Shown: positions 32,509-44,712 of the stretch, one piece after another
Layout of the letters: each line of letters starts with the position of its first letter
Numbering within the stretch: the stretch's first letter is position 1
Assembly (NCBI RefSeq): GCF_958979055.1
Contig: NC_084889.1
Span: 11,037,261 to 11,101,260 of the forward strand
From: Alnus glutinosa
Taxonomy: Eukaryota > Streptophyta > Magnoliopsida > Fagales > Betulaceae
Direction: 5' to 3'
Length of the DNA: 64,000 nucleotides
Notes under the pieces: model-generated
What the model saw: only the letters and a program-made list of their open reading frames with translations
What the model was told of the DNA's origin: nothing
Database searches by the model: none
Position numbers and translations under genes: made by a program

Positions 32509-34340
32509 TTAAATGAGTAATGAGACTTGTTATTCTTATGTTCTTCGCGAGTTTATTAAAATTGATGTAGCTCTTAAAATTACGATTAGATCAAAATTTA
32601 ATAGTAATCTATTATAAATTTAATGGTAATTTTAAGAATTACATCAATTTTAAGAAGACACAAGAAAAACATTAGGTGACATGTAGCATTACTCGCCTTA
32701 TACCTTTTTAATATTCTTTAATCTCAATGTAAAGGGGATTTATTTTTCTATTAGTCATAATCAAAAGTAAGAGTGATTTTTCAACCGTTCACACTCTCTT
32801 CTCTTGTTTAAGTCAACGTTGTCCAAAAAAAACAGATGCATGTGTAAAGGGTTCCCTTTTGTAAACGCAATGGACCGCCCGACCTCGATCCCTCAAAGAA
32901 AAACAAGAATTTATAAATAAAAGTCCGAGTTAGCGTTGCTTCGTACGGTGGCCGACCCAGCCTTGGGAATATGGGACCAAATTGAAAATAAAAAAAATAA
33001 AAAAAATTAGGAGGCAAAAACTTTTTTTTTAAAAAAAAATTATAGATAAAATTTATTTTTTATTTTTTTTTAAAAAAAGGGAAAAAATATTAATAATTTA
33101 AATAATTATTGTGAGAAAATTTATGTAAAACTTAACTACTCAAATAAATTTTAGACTATTTATGCTCGTCTATCCAGACAAGTGGATCGCATCTTGTAAT
33201 AAATTGTACCTTTGATCTATTATCATTTTTTAAAAGAGAAATGTTACACGTATTTAAATTTTTACAAAATGAAGCCTTACTAAAATGATGTGAAGTTTAT
33301 TTATTAGAACTCGTAACATTTTTTTTTATTAATTGTTTTGATCAACTTCAATGAATAAGCTCAACATCAGTTAGTAAGGTTCCCTTTGTAAAAGTTTAAG
33401 TACATGTAACATTTTCCTTTTAAAAAGAAAGGTACCTAAACTTTAAAAAGTGTCAATTTAGGGTATTCATCAATATTTTAATTTTTTTCAATTTTAACCA
33501 TCTGTTAGAATTTTTCATTAAATCATATCAAAATTCTCAAAATACCTATGTATTTATTTTTTTTAAAAAAAATTATAAGAATTTTCAAAGATTTAGGCAT
33601 GAGTATTTTTATAAATTCTGTTAAATTCTGACCAACACTTAAATCCTAATATTTTTTTTCTTTTATTTTTTTCTAAAAAAATGAGAGGTATTTTGAAAAT
33701 TTTGACAGAATTTAATAAAAAATTCTAATACTTTTTAAAACTTAGAATTTTTTTTTTTAAAAAAAAGTGATGAAATATGAGGGCTTAAAACTTATATGAG
33801 TAAATTGTCACTTAATTGTTTTGAAAAAAAAAAAAAAAAAAAAAATCGTGATGACCATACGGGTGTACGTAAGGGCGCCAAGTTTGTCAGCCGGATTGGC
33901 TGCGCTTGTATACAAGAGATTGTTGTGCAAGGAAGCAACCGAAGACTCGAGTCACTATCGCGAGCATGTATGTGACTTGTAATTCTTCTCCGTTGTGAAG
34001 GGGTTGGTCCAAGCACGAGATCCCTCCTCGTCCCTGCACCTAATTACACACAATCACACCTTCGAGTCCAAAAGTCTACCCCAAGTCATCCTTGGCATGC
34101 CCCACTCTCTCCTTCTGTTCACCTCCATGGGTTTCATTAATTTTGGCTGTGCGGCACTAGCTTCTACTTAGCATTAGCTTTGAAGCTTCCTGCTCTTTCA
34201 CAGGAAGCTCACGATGAAGCCGCCTTGCGCGAGCCATGGAGGTTGGTTTTTATATGGACACCATAAACACTCCGTTTGATAAAAAGAAAAAATCAAATCA
34301 AATGCTTTCAAGCTTTACTTATTTTCACGCTCGATCAAAA
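32509..34340. other. Spacer and 5' region of the WRKY gene
   Basis: AT-rich sequence without recognisable genes to about 33840. A more balanced stretch (33845-34340) then probably holds the WRKY promoter and leader. An in-frame ATG at 34236 lies upstream of the chosen start. Confidence 0.45.
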
Positions 34341-34980
34341 ATGTCTGCAGGTAACAATTACAGACCGTTGGATTTGCCTCAGAGAGAGTCCTTATATCAT
34401 GCCGACCAGTCCAGTTTTGAGCTTCCGGATGATCATGAGTATAACTACATGTTCGATGAGTACTTGCTGCAGGAGGATCCACTGTCTAATATTAATGCTT
34501 CTGGGTCTGTTCAGAATCCTCTTTATCAAGCAAATGAAGTGGCCGAGTCTGGTGGCAGTGGCGGGTGCAGCTACCCTGAAGGCTCTAGTACTACAAGTAA
34601 GCAAAATCATGCATTCATAACCATATAAACACAGTATTCCTCTCTAGATCACATTGAAAAATTTAAACCTCTTTTTTTCTTTCTCGATTTTACTAACAAA
34701 AACAATCAGTACAAAAACCCTCCAGTTTTTGAGAAACTGGAACAATTCTATCTGCAGAAAACACTATATATACACTCATCTCTACTAATCTACCTCAACC
34801 AAGAATCTTCTCATGTACTATAGTACCCCAGCTACCACAAAGTCGTTCATTCTCCCTTGATCTCTTAAACTTCCGAATAGCAATAACCTCCCATTTGATT
34901 CGCGAAACAATTTTCTCTTCTAAAAGAACTTGATTTCCGTGCCTAATATTAATTGTTTCCTTGCTTCCAAACAATTTAAA

Positions 34981-35022
<42 letters not shown>

Positions 35023-35439
35023 AATGTTCAAATCTTTAATTTGTTTTGTGTGTCAGCGAGAGAGCTAGAGAGTACTGGCAACGAGAGAAGGGAGGCCGTC
35101 AGAGAAAGAGTTGCGTTTAGAACAATATCAGAGGTTGAAGTTCTGGACGATGGGTTCAAGTGGAGGAAGTATGGGAAGAAGATGGTCAAGAACAGCCCAA
35201 ATCCCAGGTAATAATTACTACAACAATTAAGGCCTGGCATGTAAAATCTTTCCCCATTCATGGTCGATCACAAGTTATTAATCTATGTATATATATATAT
35301 ATTGTGTGATTACAGGAATTACTACAGGTGCTCAGTTGACGGATGCCCTGTGAAGAAAAGAGTTGAGAGAGACAACGAGGATCCAAGGTGTGTGATAACA
35401 ACATATGAAGGCGTCCATAACCATCAAAGCTCTTTTTAG
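34341..35439 (+). CDS. WRKY transcription factor, group IIc, WRKYGKK variant (WRKY50/51 type)
   Basis: Exons are 34341-34596, 35057-35207 and 35316-35439, with GT-AG borders, giving 176 aa. An acidic N-terminal half ([17 protein letters not shown]) precedes [31 protein letters not shown], then a zinc finger C141-x4-C146-x23-H170-x-H172. The last intron falls after the Arg codon between WRKYGKK and the finger, the conserved WRKY position. WRKYGKK (121-127) replaces WRKYGQK. Arabidopsis WRKY50/51 carry this form, act in salicylate/jasmonate defence signalling and prefer other sites than the plain W box. The start at 34341 was chosen because the upstream frame from 34236 encodes low-complexity KKKKS sequence; the longer form adds 35 aa. 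Confidence 0.9.
34982..35020 (+). repeat. (CT)n microsatellite near the 3' end of WRKY intron 1
   Basis: About 17 CT units ending 37 nt before the exon 2 acceptor (cag at 35054-35056). It may act as part of the polypyrimidine tract region. Confidence 0.85.
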
Positions 35440-36592
35440 TTCTCGTAACTGGAGTAGTGCTGCGGCACATTGTAGATTCGGACATGGTACATGCTGTCCG
35501 TACTAAAATGTCAGGGCGCGCGAGTGATGTGGACATAGTTTTTGTACCATCATCTTCTGATTATGTACGATTGAAGATAATAATAAATTATATTATATAT
35601 ATATATATATATATGCAGAGTTTCTAGTAATTAATTTTACAGTTTCTCATCTCAATTTCCTGTTTTTTCTTTTTTAATATCTGAGAGTTTCTAAAACTAA
35701 AAATACAGATATACATCTATTTAATTTTTCATATTATCTTAAAAATTTGAACCCGGCCCACAATTACTTCAAATCTGTTAGAGCGAGTAGACTCGATCAA
35801 TTAATTAATTGGTGCTGCTCTATTACAAGGGCATTTTTTCTTTTGTTTTGTTAAGCATGAGGAAAATTGAATCAAACCATCTTCATATTAATATTCCTCT
35901 TGGGTGTTTTAGAATTTCTAAAAGAATCTATTATTTAATTTTGTTCAAATCCTAATTATTGTTTTCAAATTAAACGTTTGAGATTTTGTCATATTAGTAT
36001 TTATTACACCCACTAATTCTAGAACATGGGAAAAAAAACCTTGTCATGTTTATCCAAAAATAAGTCCATCAAAGATTTTAATTTTCAACAGATCGAGGTC
36101 GTTTGGTAAAATTTTCTAAATATTATTTTTTTACTTTTTAATTAAAACATGATATAAAAATAAAAGTAATTTTAACTGTTTTGTGTATAAAGTTTTTATG
36201 TTGTTTTTGTGTGTGAGGCTTAAATTCAAAATAGTAAAACAAGAAGGCCGAATTATTATTATTATTATTATTTTAAAAAAAAAAAAAAAAGAAGAAGCAA
36301 AGATTCAGTATATTAAGGTTAGAAGCACACTGTTTTTTACTATGAGAATTTAGAAAGACATAGATTTAATTTTTTTATTAATTTTATATCCTTTCAACTG
36401 TACACTAAAAAAACACTAGACAGAATTCTAACAATCCTCTTCTACTATTTATACTTTTGTACTTTTGGGAGCTATTCCCACTATCTGTCTATCTATATGG
36501 ATAATGAAGTGAAAGAATGAAGTGAAAGAACCCCAACGAGCAACGAATCAGGGACAGAGGCCTATTAGACAAAATGCTTTGTTAATTAATTT

Positions 36593-36635
<43 letters not shown>

Positions 36636-36887
36636 ATTTTATGTTACATCAAAATGTTTTTTTAAAATAAAAATTAAAAAAATACCTTGCGGAGATATTT
36701 TTGTGTGGGCAGAAATTTCCGCTATGTTTTTTCGTTCTAAATTATTCGAGATTATATAATTAAAATTAGCTTCGACGATAACGATGTTCAAACCCGGATC
36801 ACCTGAATCCTGACGGTTGCGATACCCTATCGGGGAAGTCCAGCCGGCCACAAAGATAAGACTACAAGGCGTTGAAATCACAGAGCT

Positions 36888-36890
<3 letters not shown>
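35440..36890. other. Spacer between WRKY and methyltransferase genes
   Basis: WRKY 3' region, then AT-rich sequence with (AT)n runs at 35592-35614 and 36597-36630 and an ATT/TTA triplet run near 36252. No gene recognised. Confidence 0.5.

Positions 36891-36891
<1 letters not shown>

Positions 36892-36927
<36 letters not shown>
36892..36927 (+). repeat. (GA)n run directly before a start codon
   Basis: About 17 GA units end immediately before the methyltransferase ATG at 36928, so they lie in the 5' leader or core promoter. GA/CT runs are common in plant 5' regions and bind BPC/GAF-type factors. The regulatory role here is inferred. Confidence 0.75.
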
Positions 36928-36931
<4 letters not shown>

Positions 36932-39548
36932 TTGGGCTGATGCAGGTACCCTACGACGCCACAGTGAGGCTGATGCTATCTACACTGGAGCGCAATTTGC
37001 TACCCGACGCTGTGATACGGAGGCTCACACGGCTGCTATTGGCCGGCCGGCTTCGCTCCGGTTACAAGCCATCTTCCGAACTCCAGCTGTCCGACCTCCT
37101 CGAATTCGTACTTTGTAATCCTCTCTCTTTCTCCCTCTAAAATCAACCTTTTTATTTACATTTTTGGGCTGTTGAATTTCAAGTTAAAACCATCCTAATT
37201 CTACTTGCAGCTCTAAGAGAGATGCCCATAGCCATCAAGACTAACGAGCCAAAGGCTCAACATTACGAGCTGCCGACCTCTTTCTTCAAGCTGGTCCTTG
37301 GAAATAATCTTAAATACAGGTAACTTCCTTCGCCTCAATCTGGAATTCGTCATTTGGATGACAATTACCTGGATCTTGAGTTTTACTATGTGGGTTTTGT
37401 AATAGAAGATTGTTAATTTGATGGGCATTCAGTATAAAAACATATTTATTGAAGGCAAATTTTTTTATTCTAATGTGGATGTCAAAAGCTCTTGATTCTG
37501 CTTTAACAGTGTATAAAGCTGATGGTGTCTTTGTGCAGTTGTTGTTACTTCTCTGATAAGTCAAAGACCCTAGAGGACGCAGAAGAAGCAATGTTGGAGC
37601 TTTACTGTGAGAGGTCACAGTTAAAAGATGGTCACGCTGTTCTTGATGTTGGATGTGGCTGGGGGTCACTATCTTTATACATTGCACAGAAGTATAGTAA
37701 CTGCAAGGTTACAGGGATTTGCAATTCAACAACCCAGAAAGCATTTATTGATCAGCAGTGTAGGTATGTTACTCTAACCACCCATTTGCCTTATGATTAT
37801 GTAAAAGAGAGAGAGTGAAAGAAAGACGAAGAGAATATAAAAAAAAGACTTTTCTATTTGTGGATCAATTAAAACTGTACAGTGATAAGGACCATTTATA
37901 GTTGAATAGAGGCTGACTATACATTGTGTAGTACAGATAGAATTGGAAAATAGCATCAGGAAAATTATAACGTGATTAATAGTAGATCATCAGGATATTA
38001 ACATGTGACAGTAAACCAATAAGACAAGATATCCTGAGAATTCTAACAAATTCAGATGCATGCTTAAGTTGTTGTGTGTTTAGACCAGGTTGATTTATAT
38101 GGTTTTTTTATTATTATGATTAGTTGGCAAACTTCGTGCTATAGACTATAATAATATCTAAACCACTCCTTTGACTATTTTCTGTAGGGATCTTCAGCTG
38201 CAGAATGTAGAGATCATTGTTGCAGATATTAGCACATTTGAAATGGAAGCATCCTATGACCGAATATATTCCATCGAAATGTTCGAGGTCAGTTCGTTTT
38301 AAAGCCATGCCTTAGACATGATGTTTATTGTTGAGAAATGGTTCAAGATTTAGTTTTGCCCTTTGACACAGCATATGAAGAATTATAAGGATCTTCTGAA
38401 GAAGATATCCAATTGGATGAAACAGGATAGCCTTCTCTTTGTTCACCATTTCTGCCACAAAGCATTTGCATACCACTTTGAGGTATATTGATTTTATTTG
38501 TAGGACTCTTTAGACAGCTACTAGACTACATTGCCACTTTTTTATAAGTTAGTTTGGATATCAGACTCTTATATGTAACGGTAATGATGCTCTCTAGCCA
38601 CTTTTTTTGGGTAGGACATAAATGATGATGACTGGATTACTAGATTCTTCTTTACTGGAGGTACCATGCCCTCAGCAAATCTGCTTCTATATTTTCAGGT
38701 GAGCTCTGTATACATCGTCCCTCAAACTTTGTGATATTTTTCCGTCTTCAGAAAGGCCGATAAATTGTACCATAGTTGATGACTCAATGAATCTAGGGTA
38801 TCAAATGAGGTCAATAGTGCGGTTACATGATTATTAAAACCAAGAGATAAGTTAGAATTAGTTTCACTTGTTAATGGCTTCTTGGCAATGGTTTATATGC
38901 AGGATGACGTTTCAGTTGTTAATCACTGGCTTGTGAATGGGAAGCATTACGCACAGACAAGGTAAGAGTGAACATTCAGTTATACTAACTCTGCTATTGA
39001 TGTGTGATGACAGCGAAGGTGCTTGATTAAGAAGCATTACGCACTTGATGTGTTTGATAATGGTTTTAAAAAGTATTTTTTGGTTTTAGTTTAAAACAAA
39101 ATGTTTTGATATGATATATATGTGAGAAGTGTTTTTTTAGAAAGATTCACATTTGTAAAGTGTTTTGTGTTGTTTGTTAATGGTTTTGAGAAAATGTATG
39201 TCTATGGTTTTAAAAATAGAGAAGTGTTTTTCAAACCGTTACCAAACGAGGTCTAAACAGAAATTTTGAACTTTAATATCCCTTGTTGATTTGTATAGTT
39301 GTTTATCCCATACCATATAAGATAAAAATAAATTTGAGAACACTTTATTTTGCAGTGAAGAGTGGCTGAAAAGAATGGACCAGAAGTCTGCTTCCATCAA
39401 GCCAATTATGGAATCAACCTACGGCAAGGATTCTGCTGTCAAGTGGACTGTCTACTGGAGAACATTCTTCATTGCTGTCGCAGAACTCTTTAATTACAAT
39501 GATGGAGAAGAATGGATGGTTGCACTTTTCTTATTCAAAAAGAAATAA
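36928..39548 (+). CDS. Coclaurine N-methyltransferase-like / CFA-synthase-type SAM methyltransferase
   Basis: The 8 exons are 36928-37114, 37211-37319, 37539-37763, 38188-38287, 38372-38482, 38615-38698, 38903-38961 and 39356-39548, giving 355 aa with consistent phases. The N-terminal helix region (NLLPDAVIRRLTRLLLAGRL) and REMPIAI are family signatures. SAM motif I is VLDVGCGWGS (133-142), followed by GICNSTTQKAFI, then EMFEHMKNY and HHFCHKAFAYHFE, ending EEWMVALFLFKKK. The family includes (S)-coclaurine N-methyltransferases of alkaloid-making plants, but close copies occur in plants without those alkaloids (Arabidopsis At4g33110/33120), where the substrate is unclear. I therefore name the family, not the substrate. 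It is cytosolic by absence of a signal peptide. Confidence 0.92.
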
Positions 39549-40614
39549 AAAGCCAAAGCCAAAAGCTTCTTCCCAATTGATTTTCTTAGTCCCTTTGAAG
39601 ATGACCTCAAGAGAAAACCATGTCCATGTTGATGTTGGCAGCTGTTTCATGCGTGAATACATTTTCAGCTAGTGCCCAAATTTGGCATCCGAAGGAATAA
39701 AAAATGTTGTCACTCCATTATTCTAATTAACAATCAGCTGTTTAGACTGGAAATCAATTTACTAAGTTCTGCATAACAATAAGATGTTTCAGAAACCTTT
39801 TGTGATTGTAATTTTGTTCCATCTTCTTATTGTAAGCCTGGGAAAGCCATGCTAGTAGTGGAAAATGGAAACAGAGGTTCTCCACATAACAAACCAGAAC
39901 CTTTGCTGAGCCACAACATTAAACAACATAATGTCGAATGAAAAGCCTTATTAAAGGTCCTTATATTGATCTAATGACAATCCACCCTTGAAAGACCCTA
40001 GATTTCAACTCTATAATAACCATGAGCTTGTTGATTTGCCTGGATAAAAATTAAAAAAACTATTAGCAGTTGAGTATCATTGCAGTTAGAATATATGCAA
40101 ACTTCAACACTCTTATCCATGCTTCTGCCCCTTTCAAATTCTTTTAGCATCATCCACCTCATCCTTCTTAGTAATGCTATAAGGAGGGCTTGTGTCTCCT
40201 TGATTTCTCTTAATAATTAACGTGGCTTTAAAATTATTATTAGATCAAAATTTAATAACTATCTCTCAAACATCTAATGATGATTTTAAAAGTCACGGCA
40301 AATTATGAGATAGACTCATAAAAAACATAAGTCATCCGGATTACTCCATTCTCTCTTTCATACCAGGTAGAACAAAGTTAATGCCACTGAAACACAAATT
40401 TTATAGTTGTAAAAAGCTGTGAAGTCCATTTAATCAAATATACTTCAAAGGAACCAAATCTCCAAGAGTGCCAAAGTGCTAGACAGTACACAGAACTGAA
40501 GCAACAATGTAATCCATATCTTTTTTTTTATTTATTTGGATGATAAATCAATCTCCCACTAATTATCTTTTCTTTTTTGTTTTTCCCCGAGTTTAATGAA
40601 AGTAAGAACTTATA
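39549..40614. other. Convergent spacer between methyltransferase and CX9C genes
   Basis: 3' regions of two convergent genes. No other gene recognised. A short AT-rich repeat (about 40185-40345) resembles one at about 60510-60650. Confidence 0.45.
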
Positions 40615-41254
40615 CTACTGAGGAACGCCAGAAGCTGCACCCTCAACTGGGTTTCTTCCGGATTCATCTTGAATAGTTGGATCGACAACGGCCTCAGCTT
40701 CCAAGAATCGACTCAGATGCTTATCATCCAAATGTTCCTGACAGCAAAATCGTTGAAGAGAGAGGGAGAGAGAATTGCATATTCAGATGAATATAGAACG
40801 AGAAAAAATTGTGTACTTCATTAATCTTAGGAGCTAGCAACACCAAACTATATGGTTTTTTACATTGAATGGGAAATTTCGTAGAAAAGGAAAAATGGTG
40901 TTTAGAAAACGAAGAATCAAGGAACGTACAGAAAGGCAAGCTCTGTATTTTTGCCACTCAGAAACACATTCCTCTTTCTCCCACTGACCCTTCACGAACT
41001 TCTCTGAATACCATCTGTACATGGAATTTTGATGGCGAAAAAGCTTGCTTAGAAAGAGAGGCTTAAGAAGGGTCTACGCGGAATCAGAAGAAGAAGAACA
41101 AAAAACCCTTTTCCCGGTGGAGACCCAAAAACCCAGAAAACAAAAATGGAAAGTTTCGGTACCTGTTGAAGCAGTTGTGGTATGCAGCTCTGAGATGGGC
41201 ACAAGGGGATGTTGACGAATGAGAGGCCTTCTTCTTCTCTCCCTTGAGCCCCAT
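40615..41254 (-). CDS. Twin CX9C protein, Mdm35/TRIAP1-like
   Basis: Exons (minus) are 41254-41163, 41014-40930 and 40737-40615, GT-AG, giving 99 aa. C-AHLRAAYHN-C and C-VSEWQKYRA-C form two CX9C motifs that make disulfides in the mitochondrial intermembrane space. YHNCFNRWYSEKFVKGQW is the family signature. Mdm35/TRIAP1 shields Ups/PRELI lipid-transfer proteins, which move phosphatidic acid to the inner membrane. That role is inferred from family. Its Arabidopsis match is the uncharacterised At4g33100. A longer open frame from 41346 overlaps exon 1 out of phase and is spurious. The charged C-terminal tail (about 75-99) looks disordered. Confidence 0.88.
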
Positions 41255-42114
41255 TCTGTGTGAATTACAGTTGCATTTTCTGGGATTTGAACTATTTCTG
41301 TGTTTCGGATCACACGAAGGCGGAAGAAACGGGGGATTGCTGCCAAAACGGGCCGAAACTTGTCGCGTTGGGCTTCAGTTTTTCAGATGTAGGGTTTTCC
41401 TACCCAAACGTTTCGTTTCGGGCCGAAACACGTGAGGAAAGAGTTTTTGCATATCAACACAACACGGGCCGGGTATTGTAATAGTAATTTTATCGTCTCA
41501 TTTCCCATTTTTAAAATTTTGAAAAATCTAAAATAATCCCATGTGCGATTTTTATATGCACAAAAATGTCAGACGGGAGATATCAACGAATATAGCCAAT
41601 ATCGTGTATTTTTTTAATTCTCATATATAATTAGATTATTATTTTTTTTTATTTCTCATTGAGATATCCTATATTTCTCTATCTTCATCGTTATCAATAA
41701 AAAAGATTCCTTAGGCTTACTATCTAAGAATTTACAATAAAAAGAAGGGTTAATTACACTTAACTCCCATACCACTCATTTACACTTTGTCCCTACGAAC
41801 TACTACCTATCACACTTAACCCTCTTCAACCACCAATTGTTGGCCAAAAAAAAAAAAAAAAAATGTAGTGCTATAAAAAGCATGTTTTATATACGATTTT
41901 AAAGATTTAGTCATAAATTAGAAATATATTTTTATATTTTTAAATTTATATCTAACGCCCTTAAAAAAATAAAAAATAAAAAAAAATAAAAAAATCCTAA
42001 GGCCCTGCTTAATTTCTATGATATCACGCAGATATAAAATCACCCTTTTTCTTTTCTTTTTCTTTTCTTTTTTTTGTGAGCGTAGAAAATAGGTTACAGG
42101 GAAATGTGGATACA
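41255..42114. other. Upstream region of the CX9C gene and spacer
   Basis: Minus-strand promoter and leader nearest the gene, then AT-rich sequence. No gene recognised. Confidence 0.45.
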
Positions 42115-42957
42115 AAATCAGCCTTGAACATGACATCTTATCCTTCTTCAATTAGAAGAATCGAATGTGTTAAGGAGTGGCATAGACGTCTATGTTCTAA
42201 ATTGGAAGAATCAAACCATATGAAATACAGATGCTTTCTATAAAGTTCACAAAAGTACACTCACTGAGAAGAATGCGAAGCAGCTGATTCCTCAAACCAT
42301 GAATGCCTCCAAATTTCCTTGATGTGACTTTTGCCTAATATCTTTAGAGCATTTACAATGAGCTCTATAAAATGCCTCTAAATTTAATTTTAAAAATCTT
42401 CTGAAATTATTAAAAATAATAAACTTTTTAAATGTTTCTCTACTTTAAATAAATAATATTTTTTTTATTAATAAAGTTAACTACTAAAAATATTCAATGC
42501 ATTAAATTCAAGAGAGATTTTGACATATGTTAAATCAGCCTTGAACATGACATCTTATCCTTCTTCAATTAGAAGAATCGAATGTGTTAAGGAGTGGCAT
42601 AGACGTCTATGTTCTAAATTGGAAGAATCAAACCATATGAAATACAGATGCTTTCTATAAAGTTCACAAAAGTACACTCACTGAGAAGAATGCGAATCGA
42701 AGCAGCTGATTCCTCAAACCATGAATGCCTCCAAATTTCCTTGATGTGACTTTTGCCTAATATCTTTAGAGCATTTACAATGAGCTCTATAAAATGCCTC
42801 TAAATTTAATTTTAAAAATCTTATGAAATTATTAAAAATAATAAACTTTTTAAATGTTTCTCTACTTTAAATAAATAATATTTTTTTTATTAATAAAGTT
42901 AACTACTAAAAATATTCAATGCATTAAATTCAAGAGAGATTTTGACATATGTTAAAT
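42115..42957 (+). repeat. Recent tandem duplication of about 420 bp
   Basis: Copy 1 (42115-42531) and copy 2 (42532-42957) are direct repeats, adjacent and nearly identical. I see one 5-nt insertion (GCGAATCGAAGC against GCGAAGC) and one substitution (CTGAAATT/ATGAAATT). No coding capacity. The near identity points to a recent event. Confidence 0.9.
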
Positions 42958-44234
42958 TTAACTTTTTGATACAGAGTTTGTTAAATAGTTGTTTTCGTGT
43001 GTTTTGTTAATTATTAATTTTTTTTTTTTTAAAAAAATAAATTTAAAGAGTTTATTATAAGTGTTCTTAATTAGTTGCGAAGAAAAGAATTAATCCTAAA
43101 GGAAGAAAGACATATTATTGCTTCTTCCTTTGTCGCTTTTCGTAGGTTTTGAGTGGTATCAGGATGTTTAAAACATCAGTTTTGCTGCTTTTTCTCAAAG
43201 TAAACTGATTCCATAAAAATGTCGAAGGATTTATCCCCTGCAAAATTTGATTCTTACAATGAGATTAGCTAAGAAGAAGAAGAAGAAGAATTGAAAATAT
43301 TAAATTAAAGCACCTAAGTAGCTAGTCGATCTGATAATTTAGCAAGTCTTATTTAATTTTATGTGTTAATATGTTGGTGTGGCCGGCCGGTGTGGGGGAC
43401 TAACAATTAATAGTTAATAACACACAAACAACTAAAGTAGTTAACTATATATATCTATAATTTAATTAGTCAAAATAACACAATACAATGGGATTATATA
43501 GCTAAAATTGAAGAGGTGGAGGAAAAGGAGGAAGAAGAAGAATAAGATTAGAATTAGAAGAAGATTAATATTTATTGAATGCCAAGTCTTCTCTAGGCTT
43601 TTGCCATCTATAATATTTATCTTTAAGGCTTTTAAGGAAGGAAAAAAAAAGTGTAGGCACAAAGAGAGAAAACTTGAAATAAAAAAGAAATAGCTGAACT
43701 GTTAAAGAGTGAAGAAAGCTTAGAAAAACAATAATAAATAATTGCATGTTTTTATTAGGAGCCACGCCGGCCTGGCCATTGTATGAATTTTTTTTTGGGT
43801 TTAAAAAGTCTATAAACCTCTTTTATTTCAAGACTTATATTGTGAGAAACGTTTTCTATATAATTTTTATGAGGGACTAAATCATCATATAAATTATTAT
43901 TATTATTTTTTTTGGTTGAAATTTTTGGGAGGATCAGCCCATATATGTGTAAAAATACTTTCTTATAGACTTACATGCAGAGTCTTGTCCTTGAGGATGA
44001 ACTTTGCGTGCGAATAAAAAGAGAGAGAAAGGAATTAAGCAAAAGAAAAGATGACAGTAATTCATGTTTATTAATAACCAGTTAGACAGGTCGACAAACC
44101 AGTCAATGTACGTACGTGACGGCCTGGCCTCCTCATTAGTTTAATTCTCTTTCATTCACTCACTTCAATTTTCCGACCAAAATACTTGCTCTGTCTCACT
44201 GTCACAGTCACAGTATCTCTGATATTTGCAGAAG
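42958..44234. other. AT-rich spacer
   Basis: No gene recognised. Purine-rich AAG/GGA tracts around 43270-43290 and 43510-43570 create long but low-complexity open frames on both strands that I do not accept as genes. Confidence 0.45.
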
Positions 44235-44348
44235 ATGTCTTCCTACGTGGCTTTGCTTGTCGGCACCGGCGCCCTCATTATGGTGTCGATCGTCGCTTTC
44301 GTCGCTTATAAAACTATCCAATCCATGCGTTGTCGCAGTTTGGTATGA
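44235..44348 (+). CDS. Possible 37-aa single-pass membrane peptide or first coding exon
   Basis: The frame MSSYVALLVGTGALIMVSIV... has a hydrophobic helix of about 20 residues (5-24) and a short basic tail (YKTIQSMRCRS). Its GC content is above the surrounding sequence. It is preceded by TATTTGCAG, which could be a splice acceptor, and the end AGTTTG|GTATGA could be a donor, so it may be an internal exon. I recognise no family. The promoter-like region before it (44160-44230) is also less AT-rich. Could be chance. Confidence 0.3.
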   Translation: MSSYVALLVGTGALIMVSIVAFVAYKTIQSMRCRSLV

Positions 44349-44439
44349 AAGTTATTTCTTCTTATCAGTTCAACAATTTTAAGCAAACATTTTTCGGTAG
44401 ACTTTAAACCGTTAAGACTACTTTCTCCCGCAAAGAGAA

Positions 44440-44570
44440 CCGATTTCCGTACGTCACTTTTACAACAAGTTTACAACAGCCCTCTCACATGGGGTGGGCT
44501 CCACAGTGTGTGGGACCCACCCCATGTGAGAGGACTGTTGTAAACTTGTTGTAAAAGTGATGTATTTCTA
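44440..44570. mobile_element. Hairpin MITE related to the 143-bp family
   Basis: Near-perfect inverted repeat: CACTTTTACAACAAGTTTAC on the left and its complement on the right, around CCCTCTCACATGGGGTGGG and complement. The central words resemble those of 7968-8110 (CCCTCACATGAGGGTGGG). No clean target duplication was read. Confidence 0.7.
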
Positions 44571-44574
44571 TCAT

Positions 44575-44712
44575 TTTTCTATTATTTTTTATTTATGATT
44601 GACCATTGGATTTGTTTTCATACATGTGGATGTGGGCCCTAAATATTCAATGGTTGATCTTAAAAAAAAGTTGTTAGAGTTGTGTAAGAATTGTGCAAGA
44701 AACATTACTCAT
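44575..44712. mobile_element. Truncated MITE, same family as 59661-59842
   Basis: Shares GACCATTGGATTTGTTTTC, CCCTAAATATTCAATGGTTG and the end GAATTGTGCAAGAA..ATTACTC with the complete copy at 59661. The left arm is missing where it meets the hairpin MITE. Confidence 0.65.

Noticed and set aside
41074-41346. 90-codon minus-strand frame starting MAAIPRFFRL over exon 1 of the CX9C gene
   Set aside because: Out of phase with the spliced gene. The frame starting at 41254 gives both CX9C motifs across conserved splice sites.
42115-42957. Paired terminal repeats of a retroelement
   Set aside because: The two copies are directly adjacent with nothing between them and no primer-binding or polypurine sites, so this is a simple tandem duplication.
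43462-43765. Overlapping open frames on both strands
   Set aside because: They come from AAG/GGA purine runs and are lysine/arginine- or phenylalanine-rich only.
44235-44348. First exon of the aminopeptidase gene
   Set aside because: The aminopeptidase start at 46412 matches the family N terminus, so no upstream coding exon is needed.
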